From: Dehalococcoidia bacterium
Lineage (GTDB): Bacteria > Chloroflexota > Dehalococcoidia > Lucifugimonadales > UBA3495
DNA length: 64,000 nucleotides
NCBI GenBank assembly: GCA_022827095.1
Contig: JAJDTP010000009.1
Coordinates: 124,001 to 188,000 of the forward strand
Direction of reading: 5' to 3'
Part shown: in pieces, positions 58,468 to 64,000 of the stretch
Layout: every line of letters starts with the position of its first letter
How positions within the stretch are numbered: the stretch's first letter is position 1
Position numbers and translations under genes: made by a program
Notes under the pieces: model-generated
What the model was told of the DNA's origin: nothing
What the model saw: the letters and a program-made list of their open reading frames with translations, nothing else
The model's database searches: none

Positions 58468-58929
58468 ATGCTGATAAAACCGCTTTTCCAATCCACGTTG
58501 CAACGGTTCACTCCTGGAGTGTGTCGATGGATTCTGGCGACAACGGCGGCATTGACCGTATGCCTGCTTGCAGCGTGCGGTGGCGGCGTTCCGCAACCTG
58601 AAAGCTCCAACGCCAACGGAGAGGACGCGCCCATTTCGATGCCGCCCCAGACTGTAAGCGACCGACAGGAGCAGGCGCGCCTGCTCCTGGCTGATCGGCT
58701 GTCAGCGCCGGTGGATAGTTTGGCGCTGGTCAGCGACGAACCCGTGTCCTGGTCGGACGCTTCACTGGGCTGTCCTGAGGAAGGCATGGCGTATGCTCAA
58801 GTGATCACCCCGGGGCATCGCATAACCTTCAGTTACCAGGGAGAGCGGTATGAGGTCCACACGTCCCGCGATGACGGCGCCGGGCCTCAACTGAGGATGG
58901 TGTCGTGCGAGGGTGGAACGTCCTACTGA
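58468..58929 (+). CDS. Hypothetical lipoprotein
   Basis: A 153-residue protein with a hydrophobic signal (WILATTAALTVCLLAAC) ending in a lipobox, so it is probably lipid-anchored outside the membrane. The mature part contains SLALVSDEPVSWSDASLGCPEEGMAYAQVITPGHRITFSYQG, which resembles a small family of secreted chloroflexal/actinobacterial proteins I cannot name. Two later cysteines (LGCPEE, VSCEGG) may pair. ATG 58468 is chosen for the signal peptide; no strong ribosome-binding site is seen. Confidence 0.7.
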   Translation: MLIKPLFQSTLQRFTPGVCRWILATTAALTVCLLAACGGGVPQPESSNANGEDAPISMPPQTVSDRQEQARLLLADRLSAPVDSLALVSDEPVSWSDASLGCPEEGMAYAQVITPGHRITFSYQGERYEVHTSRDDGAGPQLRMVSCEGGTSY

Positions 58930-59069
58930 CCGCGGCTATCGGCTACAACCCATTGGATACTGGCGCGGCTTGCTTCTGCCGCCGCCTGCGACACGCGCTG
59001 ATTGACGCCCGTCGCGCCCTGCGGTATCGTTGTTCCCGCCTACGCTAACGATATTGGGAGTGCGCCACT

Positions 59070-59495
59070 ATGGCTGAACAGGAACTGCCCCTCTTCGATT
59101 ATGACGAAGTTCAGGTTGGCGAGGAGCTGGGCTCCTACGAGTACCTGCTGACGCAGGAGATGGTGGATCTCTACCGCCGCGCTGTGGACGATCCCGATGC
59201 CGTGTTCCCCACCATTGCCGTCAAGCACGACGCCACGTCCCTCTCGCTGGCCTACGACGACCAGACCGGCAGCATCAACGCGGGGAACGAGGTCGACCTC
59301 TTCAATCCGCCGATCCCCGGCAAGAAGATCCGCGTTACCGGCCGTATCCACGACAAGTTCGTCCGGCGCGAGAAGCCGTACCTCGTCATCGAAGCCACGG
59401 CCACCGACGAGGACGGCCGGATGATCGAAAAGATGCGCACCTACCAGATCAAGAAACCCGAGGAGTTGGGCAAGAAATGGCATCCCCAAGGCTAG
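59070..59495 (+). CDS. MaoC-like dehydratase, N-terminal-type hot-dog domain
   Basis: A 141-residue hot-dog-fold protein of the FAS1-like/MaoC N-terminal dehydratase type. It begins with LPLFDYDEVQVGEELGSYEYLLTQEMVDLYRRAVDDP and later has FNPPIPGKKIRVTGRI. It lacks the classic catalytic Asp-x-x-x-x-His pair and is expected to pair with the next gene product, as the two halves of enoyl-CoA or hydroxyacyl hydratases often do. The 3' end overlaps the next gene by 19 bases. Confidence 0.82.
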   Translation: MAEQELPLFDYDEVQVGEELGSYEYLLTQEMVDLYRRAVDDPDAVFPTIAVKHDATSLSLAYDDQTGSINAGNEVDLFNPPIPGKKIRVTGRIHDKFVRREKPYLVIEATATDEDGRMIEKMRTYQIKKPEELGKKWHPQG

Positions 59496-59899
59496 ACAGC
59501 GAAACCCTCCCCGTCGTCACCAAGCACATCACGCAGGACGTGATCAACCAGTTCGAGGCCTGCGGGATACTCAACCGCTCCAACATCCACAACGACCCCG
59601 AACTGGCCTCCAAGCGGCTGGGCACCACCTACGCCATCGCCTCGGGTCGCATGAGCATTGCCTTCTGCACCGAGGCCATGCGCAAGTTCATCGGCGGCGA
59701 GGACTTCCACCGCAGCGGCAACGTCAACCTGAAGTTCCTCCGCCCGGTGAAGCACGGCGACACCGTCAGCGTCCACGGGCAGGTCAACAGCCGTGAGCCC
59801 CAGGACGACGGGAGCACGCTGGTCACGGTGGATGTCTATTGCGAGAACCAGAACGGCGACAAGACCGCCGTCGGCCAGGCCAGCGCCCGCGTCAATTAA
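59477..59899 (+). CDS. MaoC-like dehydratase, catalytic hot-dog domain
   Basis: A 140-residue hot-dog protein. QDVINQFEACGILNRSNIHNDPELASKRLGTTYAIASGRMSIAFC contains the MaoC hydratase signature with the catalytic Asp and His in NIHNDPE. LKFLRPVKHGDTVSVHGQV is the downstream strand typical of R-specific enoyl-CoA hydratases. It likely forms one enzyme with the preceding gene product, hydrating or dehydrating an acyl-thioester. Overlapping translation supports a fixed stoichiometry. Confidence 0.85.
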   Translation: MASPRLDSETLPVVTKHITQDVINQFEACGILNRSNIHNDPELASKRLGTTYAIASGRMSIAFCTEAMRKFIGGEDFHRSGNVNLKFLRPVKHGDTVSVHGQVNSREPQDDGSTLVTVDVYCENQNGDKTAVGQASARVN

Positions 59900-59957
59900 C
59901 CTGCGCCCGTCACTACAACCTGCGCCCGACCACTTCGCTTAATCTCGAGAGTTCGCC

Positions 59958-60314
59958 ATGACCACCGTTGTCGATTACCACGCTGAACGGAGTTGGCATT
60001 TTCTCGATCTGGTGGACGACGAGGTTGAACGCGGTGAATTGGAGGAGGCCTGCAACAAGATCTGGGGCGCGGCCGCCCATGCTATCAAAGCCGTCGCCGA
60101 GCGCAGAGGGTGGTTCCATGGATCGCACAATGCCCTGGCGGAAACGGTATTGCGTCTGATTGATGACGAGGGTGCCCCTCCGGTGCTGTACACCTACTAC
60201 CTCGCCGCAAGCTCGTTCTACTCACGGTTCTACGGCTGGCCCCCCGGCGTGGACGAAATCCGCCACGGTAAAGGGGAAATTGCTAACTTCATCCGTATGC
60301 TGGAAAATCTGTGA
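59958..60314 (+). CDS. PaREP1/HEPN-like protein
   Basis: A 118-residue all-helical protein. WHFLDLVDDEVERGELEEACNKIWGAAAHAIKAVAERRGWFHGSHNAL has the PaREP1-like pattern (PF05942): a helix with a Lys-x-Trp-Gly-Ala segment and a following His-containing turn, akin to HEPN folds. Members are abundant in archaeal and bacterial genomes without a settled function; some HEPN proteins are RNases. The start ATG 59958 has only a weak ribosome-binding site. The selenoprotein gene starts 69 bases later on the same strand. Confidence 0.72.
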   Translation: MTTVVDYHAERSWHFLDLVDDEVERGELEEACNKIWGAAAHAIKAVAERRGWFHGSHNALAETVLRLIDDEGAPPVLYTYYLAASSFYSRFYGWPPGVDEIRHGKGEIANFIRMLENL

Positions 60315-60367
60315 GACCGGGGTCGCCTCTTGCCACCAAAGCGCATCCCCCTGCTAAACGACCGAAT

Positions 60368-60372
60368 AGGAG
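60368..60372 (+). promoter_or_regulatory. Ribosome-binding site of the selenoprotein gene
   Basis: AGGAG lies 11 bases before the ATG at 60384. It supports translation initiating upstream of the in-frame UGA. Confidence 0.75.
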
Positions 60373-60383
60373 AATCAACCCGA

Positions 60384-60701
60384 ATGACTATGACCCGCTC
60401 AGAGTTTGGCAAGGTTGAAGTGGATATCGTCTACTGCGTGCCTTGAGGCTACCACGGCCTCGCCACGTGGCTGGCGACCGAATTCTGGCGTTCCCAAAAC
60501 GCCGGCGATATTGCAATCAAGCTCACCCCCGCGGACAAGGGCCGCCTCGAGATCTATCTGGACGGCGAGAAGATCTTCGATCGTTTTGACGAGGATGGCG
60601 ACGAGTACCCGGGCTACAGCAAGGTCAACGAGCTCAAGATGGTCGTGGCCGAGCGTGTCTTCGACGTCGAAGACGAGATCGCTGCTGCGAGAAACGCATA
60701 G
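60384..60701 (+). CDS. SelW/Rdx-family selenoprotein with in-frame UGA
   Basis: A 105-residue protein (including selenocysteine) of the SelT/SelW/SelH (Rdx) family. Codon 21, TGA at 60444-60446, is read as Sec in VYCVPUGY, giving the CxxU redox motif after the first strand. The frame continues without another stop for 84 codons and matches the family: a helix (HGLATWLATEFWRSQ), then IAIKLTPADKGRLEIYLDGEKIFDRF. Its thioredoxin-like fold and CxxU point to thiol-disulfide redox work. UGA is a normal stop in nearby genes, so this is recoding, not a changed code. TAG at 60699 abuts the next gene's ATG. A possible SECIS hairpin begins six bases after the UGA. Confidence 0.9.
60452..60470 (+). promoter_or_regulatory. 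Possible bacterial SECIS hairpin
   Basis: CCACG (60452-60456) and CGTGG (60466-60470) can pair around a nine-base loop, GCCTCGCCA, just downstream of the UGA at 60444. Position is right for a bacterial SECIS, but the loop lacks an obvious GU/GGU apex, so the exact fold is uncertain. Confidence 0.4.
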
Positions 60702-61403
60702 ATGGCCAATCCCGATCATGTAGCCGCGGTCACCGGCGGCAAGAAAAACCTCGAAGCGTGGCGGTCCGCCAATCCTGATCAGCATCTTGATCTTCGCGCC
60801 GCCGACTTGTCCGGACTTGACCTGTCCGGCATGGACCTGCGCGATGCCGATTTGCGGGGAGCATCCCTGTCGGACGCCCGCTTGACCCGGGCCAACCTGT
60901 CCCGCTGCGATCTGCGCGCCGCCGATTTCACGGGAGCCGATCTCTATGGCGCTACCCTGTCTTCCGCGCAAATGGCGATGGCCATCCTGCGGAACGTCAA
61001 CCTCTTCTGGGCCGACCTCAAGCAGTCGAATATGCAGGAGGCGATCCTGCAGTGGTCCCGCCTCAATCGGGCTTCGTTCCTCAACACGGACCTGACCGAC
61101 GCCGATTGCAGCCAGGTCACCGCCATTGAGGTCGACCTGCGTTCCGCGGACCTGACCAACTCCAACTGGCAGGGCGCCAATCTGAACGGAGCTGACGTGA
61201 GCCGCGCTACCATGCGGGGGGCGGACTTCACCAACGCCAAGATCCGCGACTCCATGTGGATCATGACCGACATGCGTGGCGCAAACTTCAACCGCGCGAG
61301 TCTGCACCGCTGCGACATGACCATGAGCAAGTGGGACGACACGACCAACTTCCCGCCTGGCTTTGATCCGAACTATATTGAGAACCGGGTCGACGACTAC
61401 TAG
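60702..61403 (+). CDS. Pentapeptide-repeat protein
   Basis: A 233-residue protein. From about residue 28 on it is a nearly continuous series of A(D/N)LxX five-residue repeats (LRAADLSGLDLSGMDLRDADLRGASLSDARL...), forming a right-handed quadrilateral beta-helix. It starts immediately after the selenoprotein stop (TAG-ATG), so coupled translation is expected. Such helices can mimic DNA (Qnr/MfpA-type) or serve as scaffolds; nothing here identifies the partner. The antisense strand also looks open because the repeats are so regular; that frame is not a gene. Confidence 0.93.
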   Translation: MANPDHVAAVTGGKKNLEAWRSANPDQHLDLRAADLSGLDLSGMDLRDADLRGASLSDARLTRANLSRCDLRAADFTGADLYGATLSSAQMAMAILRNVNLFWADLKQSNMQEAILQWSRLNRASFLNTDLTDADCSQVTAIEVDLRSADLTNSNWQGANLNGADVSRATMRGADFTNAKIRDSMWIMTDMRGANFNRASLHRCDMTMSKWDDTTNFPPGFDPNYIENRVDDY

Positions 61404-61428
61404 TCGCGCCTGATCTTCGGGTTTCCTC

Positions 61429-62409
61429 ATGTCTGTCCTGCTCGTAGCGTCCCACCAACCCGGCGCTGGCAAGACATCCGTCGCCGCGGGTTTGGCCACC
61501 CTGATCGCCCGGTCCGGCGCCAGGGTGTCTGTATGCAAGCCGGTCTCGCCGGCCGGACGCACCGACCCGGACGCCGTTTACTTTGCCGGCAATTTCCGTG
61601 GCGGCGTTGCCGTGGCATCATCGGAGGACGCTGCCGGCCTGGACGCGGCCGCCAGCGCCGTTCGCTCGCTCACCGGCATCAGCGAGCACGTGATCGTCGA
61701 GGTGGCCAACCCGTCCACCGGTTCCGGCGTGACCTCAGCCATCGTATCCGGACTGGCGGAGCGGCTCTCGGCTCGCGTGGTCGCAGTCTTCGGCTACGAA
61801 CCGAACATCTCCGCGGTGGGGGTTTCCGGCGCGGTGGCTACCCTCGGGTCACGGCTGGTCGGCGTGGTCATCAATGAGACGCCGCGCTACCGAGTCCAGC
61901 GAGTGACGGCCCTACGGTCCGAGCTTTCCACCGCCGGAGTGCCGGTAATCGGCACTTTGCCGGAAGACCGCGCCATGCTCTCGCTGAACCTTGATCAGCT
62001 GGAGTCCAACCTTGCCGGTCGCTGGGAGCTCGAGCCGGCGGACGGCGGCGCATGGGTCGACCGCTTCCTCATAGGCGGGAACATCATGGACTCCGGCGCC
62101 GGCTATTTCGGGCGTTATGGACACCAGGCGGTGATCACCCGCGCCGAACGGCCCGACATCCAGATGGCGTCCCTGATGCAGGATACGCGTTGCCTGGTGC
62201 TGACCGGTGGCTCGCGACCCACCGAGTACATCAGGGTCGAGGCGGCCAAGCGTAATGTGCCCGTCCTGCTGGTAGATCAGGGGACTGTGGCCACAGCCGA
62301 CGCCGTCGGCGGACTGATGGGCGCCGTTGTGCCCCACGCCCGGCACAAGGCCGAGCGCATGGCCGACCTGCTGGCGGGTCAGGTAGATCTGGGTGCCCTG
62401 CTGGCGTGA
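61429..62409 (+). CDS. BioD/phosphotransacetylase N-terminal-like P-loop protein with DRTGG domain
   Basis: A 326-residue protein. The N-terminal P-loop PGAGKTS (residues 11-17) opens a BioD-like P-loop NTPase domain (VAAGLATLIARSGARVSVCKPV). The C-terminal half, from about residue 200, is a DRTGG-like domain (FLIGGNIMDSGAGYFGRYGHQAVITRAERPDIQMASL). The same pair of domains precedes phosphotransacetylase in some enzymes, but here the acyltransferase domain is absent, so a regulatory or ligand-binding role is more likely. An intrinsic terminator follows at 62436. Confidence 0.82.
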   Translation: MSVLLVASHQPGAGKTSVAAGLATLIARSGARVSVCKPVSPAGRTDPDAVYFAGNFRGGVAVASSEDAAGLDAAASAVRSLTGISEHVIVEVANPSTGSGVTSAIVSGLAERLSARVVAVFGYEPNISAVGVSGAVATLGSRLVGVVINETPRYRVQRVTALRSELSTAGVPVIGTLPEDRAMLSLNLDQLESNLAGRWELEPADGGAWVDRFLIGGNIMDSGAGYFGRYGHQAVITRAERPDIQMASLMQDTRCLVLTGGSRPTEYIRVEAAKRNVPVLLVDQGTVATADAVGGLMGAVVPHARHKAERMADLLAGQVDLGALLA

Positions 62410-62435
62410 CGCCCTGCTGACCGGCGCGTTCGCAG

Positions 62436-62460
62436 GGGCGAATCTTCATTCGCCCTTTTT
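62436..62460 (+). terminator. Intrinsic terminator
   Basis: GGGCGAA (62436-62442) pairs with TTCGCCC (62449-62455) around TCTTCA, followed by TTTTT. It ends the rightward run of genes that starts at 58468 or 59070. Confidence 0.85.
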
Positions 62461-62753
62461 CAGTCTTGCATCTCGAAGCGCTCAGACTCGGGCGGGCGGG
62501 ACCAGAGATCGTCCGCGCCGGCCATGGCGACGGCGCGCTCGGGACTGGCTCGCCAAGCATCATAGATCTCGTTGCTATCCCAAGTGACCAGGGTCGAGAT
62601 CTTGGTTGGGTCCGCCAGTGAGATGAAGGTATGACGCGCGCCGAAGCCGGGCGCGTGGCTCTGGGCCACACCGTTCCGATCCAGCAACGCCTTAGCCTCT
62701 TCGACCTTGTCTTCCTTAGCCCAATGGTGGGTCAGTACACCTATCAATGCCAT
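62460..62753 (-). CDS. Antibiotic-biosynthesis-monooxygenase (ABM)-like protein
   Basis: A 97-residue ferredoxin-like single domain. IGVLTHHWAKEDKVEEAKALLDRNG and ISTLVTWDSNEIYDAWRASPERAVAM follow the ABM/dimeric alpha-beta barrel pattern. Roles in this superfamily range from haem degradation to quinone monooxygenation; no metal or haem residues identify one here. It lies just upstream of NhaA on the minus strand, reading the same way with a gap of about 75 bases. Confidence 0.7.
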   Translation of the reverse strand: MALIGVLTHHWAKEDKVEEAKALLDRNGVAQSHAPGFGARHTFISLADPTKISTLVTWDSNEIYDAWRASPERAVAMAGADDLWSRPPESERFEMQD

Positions 62754-62827
62754 CGGCGTGTCCTCCTGTCAGGTTAGATCGGTTGCAGGGCGACGGCGAA
62801 CGGACCAGGCCGATCGCCCAGCGGTGG

Positions 62828-64000
62828 TCAGCTGCGAGTCCAAGGGAAAATTATCCTGGATCGCAGGCCCTCATAGCGGACGCGTAATACCTTGCCCAGG
62901 ACGAATGCCACCAGCGCAGCGCCAATGCTTAACACGGCTCCCATTTTGCCCGGCTCCTGGAACGGGGAATCCCCGGGGAACGCCTTTCCCGCAACGAACA
63001 GGGCAACCGTCAGCCCGAGGCCTGCTACAACCCCCGTGACCACCAGGTGCCGCACGCCCATTCCCGGAGGCAATGGGAAACCGATCAGCGACGCTACCCA
63101 GGAGAACAAAGTTACGCCAATGGCTTTGCCCACTATCAGCGAGACCAGGACCATCATTGTCACCCACCCGATGCTGGTGAACGCCACGCCCGCGTTGGCA
63201 AAAGCAAAGAAAAACAGGCCGTAGTCCACGAAGGGTTTGAGCTGGTGCTCGAAGTTTTCCAGCACGCCATGGCCCCCATGCTCGGCGGCGCCCGCGTGAT
63301 GTGCCGCATCCGCGAGGTGGGGGTGGGGCGCAGTTTCCGCAGCGTGCGCGTGCTCCTCCTCGTGCGATCCTGTGTGGTGGATGGCGGCGGGCATGAACGG
63401 CACGATGGGCACCAGCGCGAGCGCAGGCTCCACTCCCGCCTTGGCCATACCGATCCACGACAGCGCTCCGCCGATCAGGATGTAAACCGGCCACCAGCGG
63501 ACTCGGAACCGCCGGATGGCATACGCGGCCGCCATGCCGCCGACCACAAACAGCAGCCAGATGGGTTCCACCGGATGATTCGGATCCGGGTAGAAGACGG
63601 CGATGATCACCAGTCCGATGGCGTCGTCGGCCACCGCCAGGAGCAGGAGAAAGTTCACGGCCGGATGCATGGGGCCGAACACAACCCGTGCCACCAGCCA
63701 GGCCAGCGCGATGTCTGTGGCGGTGGGAATCGCCCATCCATTGGCTACCGCGCCGAAATCGTCGGTGCCTCCGTAAAGAAGCCAGGCGAGCGCGAAGTAC
63801 ATGCCCACTGGGCCGAACACACCGCCCAGAGTTCCGGCCAGCGGGTTGATGGCCCGCCTCAAGGGGTTTAGCACGCCGCCCGGCAACGTCGACTCGGTGA
63901 TCTCCTTCGCGGCAATGCCGAAGAAAAGGCACATGAAAATGCCGTTGATGATGAAATGGACCGTCACCGGGTGCCCGAACACGTAGGCGTGATGGCCCAA
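62828..64000 (-). CDS. nhaA: Na+/H+ antiporter NhaA (5' partial)
   Basis: The last 390 residues of NhaA; the start lies beyond the right edge, since the visible sequence begins inside the membrane domain (about the second or third helix). The transport-site Asp pair is in VADDAIGLVIIA, and the ATDIALAWL motif supplies the third Asp in the helix 4/11 assembly. The odd feature is a long His-rich insert between membrane helices (HHTGSHEEEHAHAAETAPHPH, then HHAGAAEHGGHGVL), absent from typical NhaA. It exchanges Na+ for H+ at alkaline pH. Confidence 0.9.
   Translation of the reverse strand: MGHHAYVFGHPVTVHFIINGIFMCLFFGIAAKEITESTLPGGVLNPLRRAINPLAGTLGGVFGPVGMYFALAWLLYGGTDDFGAVANGWAIPTATDIALAWLVARVVFGPMHPAVNFLLLLAVADDAIGLVIIAVFYPDPNHPVEPIWLLFVVGGMAAAYAIRRFRVRWWPVYILIGGALSWIGMAKAGVEPALALVPIVPFMPAAIHHTGSHEEEHAHAAETAPHPHLADAAHHAGAAEHGGHGVLENFEHQLKPFVDYGLFFFAFANAGVAFTSIGWVTMMVLVSLIVGKAIGVTLFSWVASLIGFPLPPGMGVRHLVVTGVVAGLGLTVALFVAGKAFPGDSPFQEPGKMGAVLSIGAALVAFVLGKVLRVRYEGLRSRIIFPWTRS

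Noticed and set aside
60384-60446. Possibility that the TGA is a genuine stop giving a 20-residue peptide
   Set aside because: The 84 codons after the TGA keep the frame and match the same protein family, and the motif is exactly CxxU.
60406-60723. 105-codon frame in another phase covering the selenoprotein region
   Set aside because: It is S/R-rich with no family features; the UGA-containing frame has conserved family residues on both sides.
60399-61562. Minus-strand frame of 387 codons opposite the selenoprotein and pentapeptide genes
   Set aside because: The regular repeats of the pentapeptide gene keep the antisense frame open; its translation shows only an echo of the repeat.
1-64000. 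Genome-wide reassignment of UGA (code 4 or 25) as an explanation
   Set aside because: Many genes here end in TGA at family-typical lengths, for example the oppD and oppB genes, so UGA remains a stop codon.
1-64000. tRNA or rRNA genes
   Set aside because: I looked for T-loop-like GTTCGA patterns with a matching acceptor stem and for rRNA landmarks and found none; a covariance-model scan would be decisive.

Overview
The window is high-GC, gene-dense bacterial DNA with short intergenic gaps, frequent stop/start overlaps and occasional GTG/TTG starts. UGA is an ordinary stop in many genes. The mix of genes fits a heterotrophic Chloroflexota lineage (SAR202/Dehalococcoidia-like): oligopeptide ABC systems whose lipoproteins have long Ala/Pro/Gln linkers, MaoC-type hydratases, several major facilitator exporters, a TPP enzyme beside an HpcH-type aldolase, and many dispersed palindromic repeats. 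The taxonomic call is inference; no marker gene was seen. No rRNA, tRNA or CRISPR array was found.

Layout. 1-3050: the 3' part of a type ISP-like restriction-modification gene and a GxxExxY gene set among hairpin repeats (family R1). 3379-5742: a cytochrome P450, a transposase fragment and repeat-laden spacer. 5743-12603: nitroreductase, an internally duplicated orphan protein, a coiled-coil protein, argininosuccinate synthase, an SDR oxidoreductase, a VapBC-like pair and an ArgD-type aminotransferase. 12970-22414: an MFS transporter, then a minus-strand oligopeptide system (substrate-binding lipoprotein, oppB, oppC, oppD, oppF) with an amine-oxidase-like flavoprotein downstream. 22627-34749: mixed metabolism (cupin, cysteine desulfurase, C1 aminopeptidase, methyltransferase, alpha/beta hydrolase, VOC protein, aldo/keto reductase, gamma-glutamyltransferase, acyl-CoA dehydrogenase-like flavoprotein, MFS exporter). 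34856-39377: an accessory island with a DUF4160/DUF2442-HTH pair, a 1002-residue DNA methyltransferase and a toxin-antitoxin pair. 39496-44854: nitrate assimilation (NarK, NasB-like, NarB/NasA). 45308-55610: a second oligopeptide operon with three tandem paralogous substrate-binding lipoproteins. 55679-58162: aldolase and TPP enzyme. 58468-62409: lipoprotein, MaoC pair, PaREP1-like protein, a SelW/Rdx-family selenoprotein, pentapeptide-repeat protein and a BioD/DRTGG-type ATPase. 62460-64000: ABM-like protein and a NhaA antiporter cut by the window end.

The strongest single observation is at 60384-60701. This gene has been missed by ordinary ORF calling because an in-frame UGA lies in a C-V-P-UGA-G-Y motif, the CxxU redox site of SelT/SelW/SelH proteins. 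The next gene starts immediately after its stop codon. A second theme is palindromic repeats inserted in frame inside both DNA-methyltransferase genes, where they are translated as extra peptide. A third is the hairpin repeat family R1 bracketing a GxxExxY gene.
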